This document shows positions 7,113-8,889 of a stretch of DNA of 8,889 nucleotides, one piece after another (within the stretch, counting starts at the first letter, position 1; the number at the start of each line of letters is the position of its first letter). Source of the DNA: an uncultured Eubacteriales bacterium (GTDB taxonomy: Bacteria > Bacillota > Clostridia > UBA1381 > UMGS1253). The position numbers and the translations under genes are program-made. The stretch is taken from positions 1-8,889 of the forward strand of contig URQR01000078.1 in assembly GCA_900550065.1 (NCBI GenBank). The letters run 5' to 3'. The notes under the pieces are model-generated. The model searched no databases. It was not told where the DNA came from and saw only the letters and a program-made list of their open reading frames with translations.

Positions 7113-7146
7113 AAAAAACCGGAATAAACAAAGCTTATTCCGGTTT
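7113..7146 (-). terminator. Rho-independent terminator of the tRNA-Leu gene
   Basis: A perfect 12-bp inverted repeat (7116–7127 with 7135–7146, core CCGGAATAA) with a 7-nt loop is followed on the minus strand by a run of six T, formed by the A-run at 7113–7118. The stem starts at the final base of the encoded CCA end, so the terminator abuts and slightly overlaps the tRNA gene. It can serve both the tRNA's own transcript and read-through from the oxidoreductase gene upstream. Confidence 0.9.
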
Positions 7147-7234
7147 GGTGCTCGAGGCCGGGGTCGAACCGGCACGGGAATCACTTCCCACGGGATTTTA
7201 AGTCCCGGGCGTCTGCCTATTCCGCCACTCGAGC
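7146..7234 (-). tRNA. tRNA-Leu (anticodon UAA)
   Basis: On the minus strand an 89-nt class II tRNA folds fully. The acceptor is GCTCGAG/CTCGAGC (7228–7234 with 7150–7156). The D-arm contains GCGGAATAGGCAGACGC. The anticodon stem CGGGA/TCCCG encloses the loop CTTAAAA with anticodon TAA. A long variable arm TGGGAAGTGATTCCCG is typical of tRNA-Leu, and the T-arm is GCCGG-TTCGACC-CCGGC. The discriminator A and an encoded CCA (7146–7148) complete the 3' end. It decodes UUA and UUG. It is a single tRNA with its own promoter and terminator. Confidence 0.97.
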
Positions 7235-7251
7235 GAAATTCGTACTCAACT

Positions 7252-7280
7252 ATATTACCACATTTATAAAGAATAGTCAA
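7252..7280 (-). promoter_or_regulatory. Promoter of the tRNA-Leu gene
   Basis: On the minus strand TTGACT (7275–7280) and TAATAT (7252–7257) are separated by 17 nt. Transcription would start about 7 nt after the -10, near 7245, giving a short 5' leader of about 10 nt before the mature tRNA at 7234. Confidence 0.75.
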
Positions 7281-7320
7281 TATATTTTGTAAAATTCAAT
7301 TACTTCTATTTTTTGTGGCA

Positions 7321-8619
7321 TTATGGTACGATACAGCCGGAATCAGACAAAGCTGTCTTTAATTCGTGAATATCAATATTACGCACATCTGTTTTATAAC
7401 GCAGCGCGAGTGCAGCGGCGGAACCTGCGGCCTGTCCCATTGCCATACAAGGCGCTTTTACACGCAAGGCGGAGTTTGCAAGCCTGTCGCTTGAGACGCA
7501 CCGCCCCGCAACAAGGAAACGGTCGAGCCCAGCGACAATCAGCGCGCGCAGCGGGATAGTAGGAATATGTTCCGTATCCAGATGTATTTGATGCACGTTT
7601 TTGGACGATATTTTTTCATGCTGGTGCAGGTCGACCGGATAATATGCATAGCAAATGCTGTCTTCCCACTTTTTTGCGCTGACATAATCGTCGACTGTAA
7701 TATAGTAGTCACAGCGTACCCGCCGTGTTTCGCGGTAAGCAACGCCGTCGCACAGATACTCCATAGAAAAGTCCTTTTTGCTTGGGAAATTCTTTTTGAC
7801 CCAATTAGTGACCCTTGCAAGGGAACGACGTCCCTCAATTTCAATTTTTTCCGCACATTGCTCATAGTCAGAATTGATTTCAACATGGTTGATGTTGTCG
7901 CCGTGATGGGTAAAAATTTCTCTGGGGTCACCGGCTACACCGGGCCAAAAGTCGCTTTTGATTAAAGAGCCATTTTGGATTTGTTCAACCATATTGTTTC
8001 GCATTTCTTCCTTAGACATATCAGCGGCTTCAAATGTGGAGGGAAAAAAACGGAGCGTGCCGGGCTGTAACGATGTATTATTGCCGCTTTCACCGAGCTC
8101 ATAATTTGCGCCCGCGCATACGCTTGCGTCGCCGTCGCCGGTACAGTCAATCACATATTTTCCTAAAACGGCGCAAAGCCGCCCCTTTTTTGCGTATATG
8201 ACAAGCCAGCTGTCATCTTGTTTCAACACATCTACAATTGTTGCGCCGAACAATAGGTCAACCTTTTCCTCGAGGCACATTGTGTCCATGATATTTACTT
8301 TGACGCCCTGACGGCTGTGTGTGATTCCTGCCTTAAATTCCGGAATTTTAGCAAACCCCATTTCGTTTAGACGATTTACAAATTCCCAGCCGATACCGCT
8401 GATTACCTGTTTTTCTCCAGCACAAAAAAGCCCAATATCGTTGTTGCCGCCTGCTGTCATAATACCGCCAAGCATATTGTTTTTTTCAATAAGACATGTC
8501 TTTGCTCCGAAACGGGCCGAAGCGAGGGCGGCACAAAAGCCGGCAGCACCGCCGCCGCAAACGATGATATCACATGTAGCAGTGATTGGTATTGATTTTG
8601 AATATGAAACTGTATCCAT
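7321..8619 (-). CDS. FAD-dependent oxidoreductase (FAD_oxidored type), substrate unknown
   Basis: A 432-aa flavoprotein. The N-terminal Rossmann dinucleotide fold is clear: CDIIVCGGGAAG (16–27) followed by the acid of the second strand in CLIEK (E45). Then come GGIMTAGGNND (51–61) near the flavin and a second conserved strand VIDCTGDGDASVCAG (156–170). The C-terminal FAD contact is RFLVAGRCVSSDRLANSALR (367–386) with MAMGQAAGSAAALA (392–405). This pattern fits the FAD_oxidored family (PF12831), found in many gut and environmental anaerobes; the substrates of most members are not known. There is no Tat or Sec signal, so it is probably cytoplasmic. Start ATG 8619 has a strong RBS CGGAGG (minus strand, 8629–8634) spaced 9 nt. 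The stop TAA is at 7321–7323 with no hairpin before the tRNA promoter. No neighbouring gene hints at a pathway. Confidence 0.88.
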   Translation of the reverse strand: MDTVSYSKSIPITATCDIIVCGGGAAGFCAALASARFGAKTCLIEKNNMLGGIMTAGGNNDIGLFCAGEKQVISGIGWEFVNRLNEMGFAKIPEFKAGITHSRQGVKVNIMDTMCLEEKVDLLFGATIVDVLKQDDSWLVIYAKKGRLCAVLGKYVIDCTGDGDASVCAGANYELGESGNNTSLQPGTLRFFPSTFEAADMSKEEMRNNMVEQIQNGSLIKSDFWPGVAGDPREIFTHHGDNINHVEINSDYEQCAEKIEIEGRRSLARVTNWVKKNFPSKKDFSMEYLCDGVAYRETRRVRCDYYITVDDYVSAKKWEDSICYAYYPVDLHQHEKISSKNVHQIHLDTEHIPTIPLRALIVAGLDRFLVAGRCVSSDRLANSALRVKAPCMAMGQAAGSAAALALRYKTDVRNIDIHELKTALSDSGCIVP

Positions 8620-8651
8620 AATGATTAGCCTCCGTATGGATTGATAATTTT

Positions 8652-8681
8652 ATTGTAGACTATAAAAATGGAGAATGTCAA
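8652..8681 (-). promoter_or_regulatory. Promoter of the FAD oxidoreductase gene
   Basis: Read on the minus strand, TTGACA (8676–8681) and TACAAT (8652–8657) are separated by 18 nt, about 18 nt upstream of the CGGAGG ribosome-binding site. The 18-nt spacer and the single -10 mismatch make it somewhat weaker than the recA promoter. Confidence 0.65.
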
Positions 8682-8822
8682 TTAAATTTATAAAAAATAT
8701 GGAATAAAAATCAAATAAGTTCAAATAATAGAAATATATCATATTAAAAAGGCTGTTTGCAGTGCAATTTGACACAAAAACCGAGGTTATTACAAATTTC
8801 ACAAAAAAAACAAAAAAAGTGC

Positions 8823-8851
8823 TTGACAAAGAGGATGTGGGGTGGTATACT
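8823..8851 (+). promoter_or_regulatory. Strong extended -10 promoter firing out of the right edge
   Basis: TTGACA (8823–8828), a 17-nt spacer and TATACT (8846–8851), with TG at 8843–8844 as an extended -10, form a near-consensus sigma-A promoter on the + strand. About 38 nt of transcript follow before the window ends; they contain no start codon with an RBS, so the gene or RNA it serves lies beyond. The AT-rich stretch 8682–8822 between this and the divergent promoter holds no gene that I can see. Confidence 0.72.
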
Positions 8852-8889
8852 AAAACACGTCGCTTGAGAGGGCAACCAAAAATACGCCC

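Noticed and set aside
7539..7965. Alternative open frames on both strands inside the FAD oxidoreductase gene
   Set aside because: Both fall wholly within a gene with continuous family motifs and lack ribosome-binding sites.
8682..8822. AT-rich intergenic stretch considered as an origin, CRISPR leader or mobile-element end
   Set aside because: No repeated units, no terminal inverted repeats and no iterated boxes; composition alone is not evidence.

Overview
The window looks like chromosomal DNA from a Clostridia-type Bacillota. The grounds are the cinA–recA gene order, a ThiI without a rhodanese domain next to its own cysteine desulfurase, Gram-positive-style Shine-Dalgarno sites, a LexA-type box of the Bacillus/Clostridium class at recA, and strong TTGACA/TATAAT promoters in AT-rich gaps. 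Base use is mixed: GC-rich codons in the left half and AT-rich intergenic stretches on the right. I cannot name a genus.

Region 1 (1–5422, all + strand) is a housekeeping cluster. It holds the 3' end of a cysteine desulfurase, thiI (4-thiouridine/thiamine sulfur transfer), a small DUF4180 gene, cinA, recA, and a DEDDh-type exonuclease with a C-terminal Cys/His cluster. A Rho-independent terminator follows. The first two genes form a sulfur-relay pair: the desulfurase supplies persulfide to ThiI. cinA carries a single-base frameshift near base 2431, and restoring one base gives a normal-length 412-aa protein. recA has its own consensus promoter (TTGACA, 17-bp spacer, TATAAT) with a LexA/SOS-type box just downstream, so recA and the exonuclease can be transcribed and damage-induced independently of the upstream genes.

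Region 2 (5423–6983) holds one MFS-type transporter gene with its own promoter and a hairpin terminator whose flanks suit both strands. Region 3 (about 6984–7320) is intergenic but well used. It holds an orphan minus-strand promoter plus strong ribosome-binding site of unknown purpose, and a tRNA-Leu(UAA) gene on the minus strand with its own promoter and an abutting terminator.

Region 4 (7321–8889) holds a minus-strand FAD-dependent oxidoreductase gene and an AT-rich divergent intergenic region. A strong extended -10 promoter there fires out of the right edge toward a gene outside the window.

I see no CRISPR array, insertion sequence, phage gene or clear new multi-gene system. The most checkable oddities are the cinA frameshift, the recA–exonuclease pairing, the DUF4180 gene inside the cluster, and the orphan minus-strand promoter/RBS unit antisense to the end of the transporter gene.
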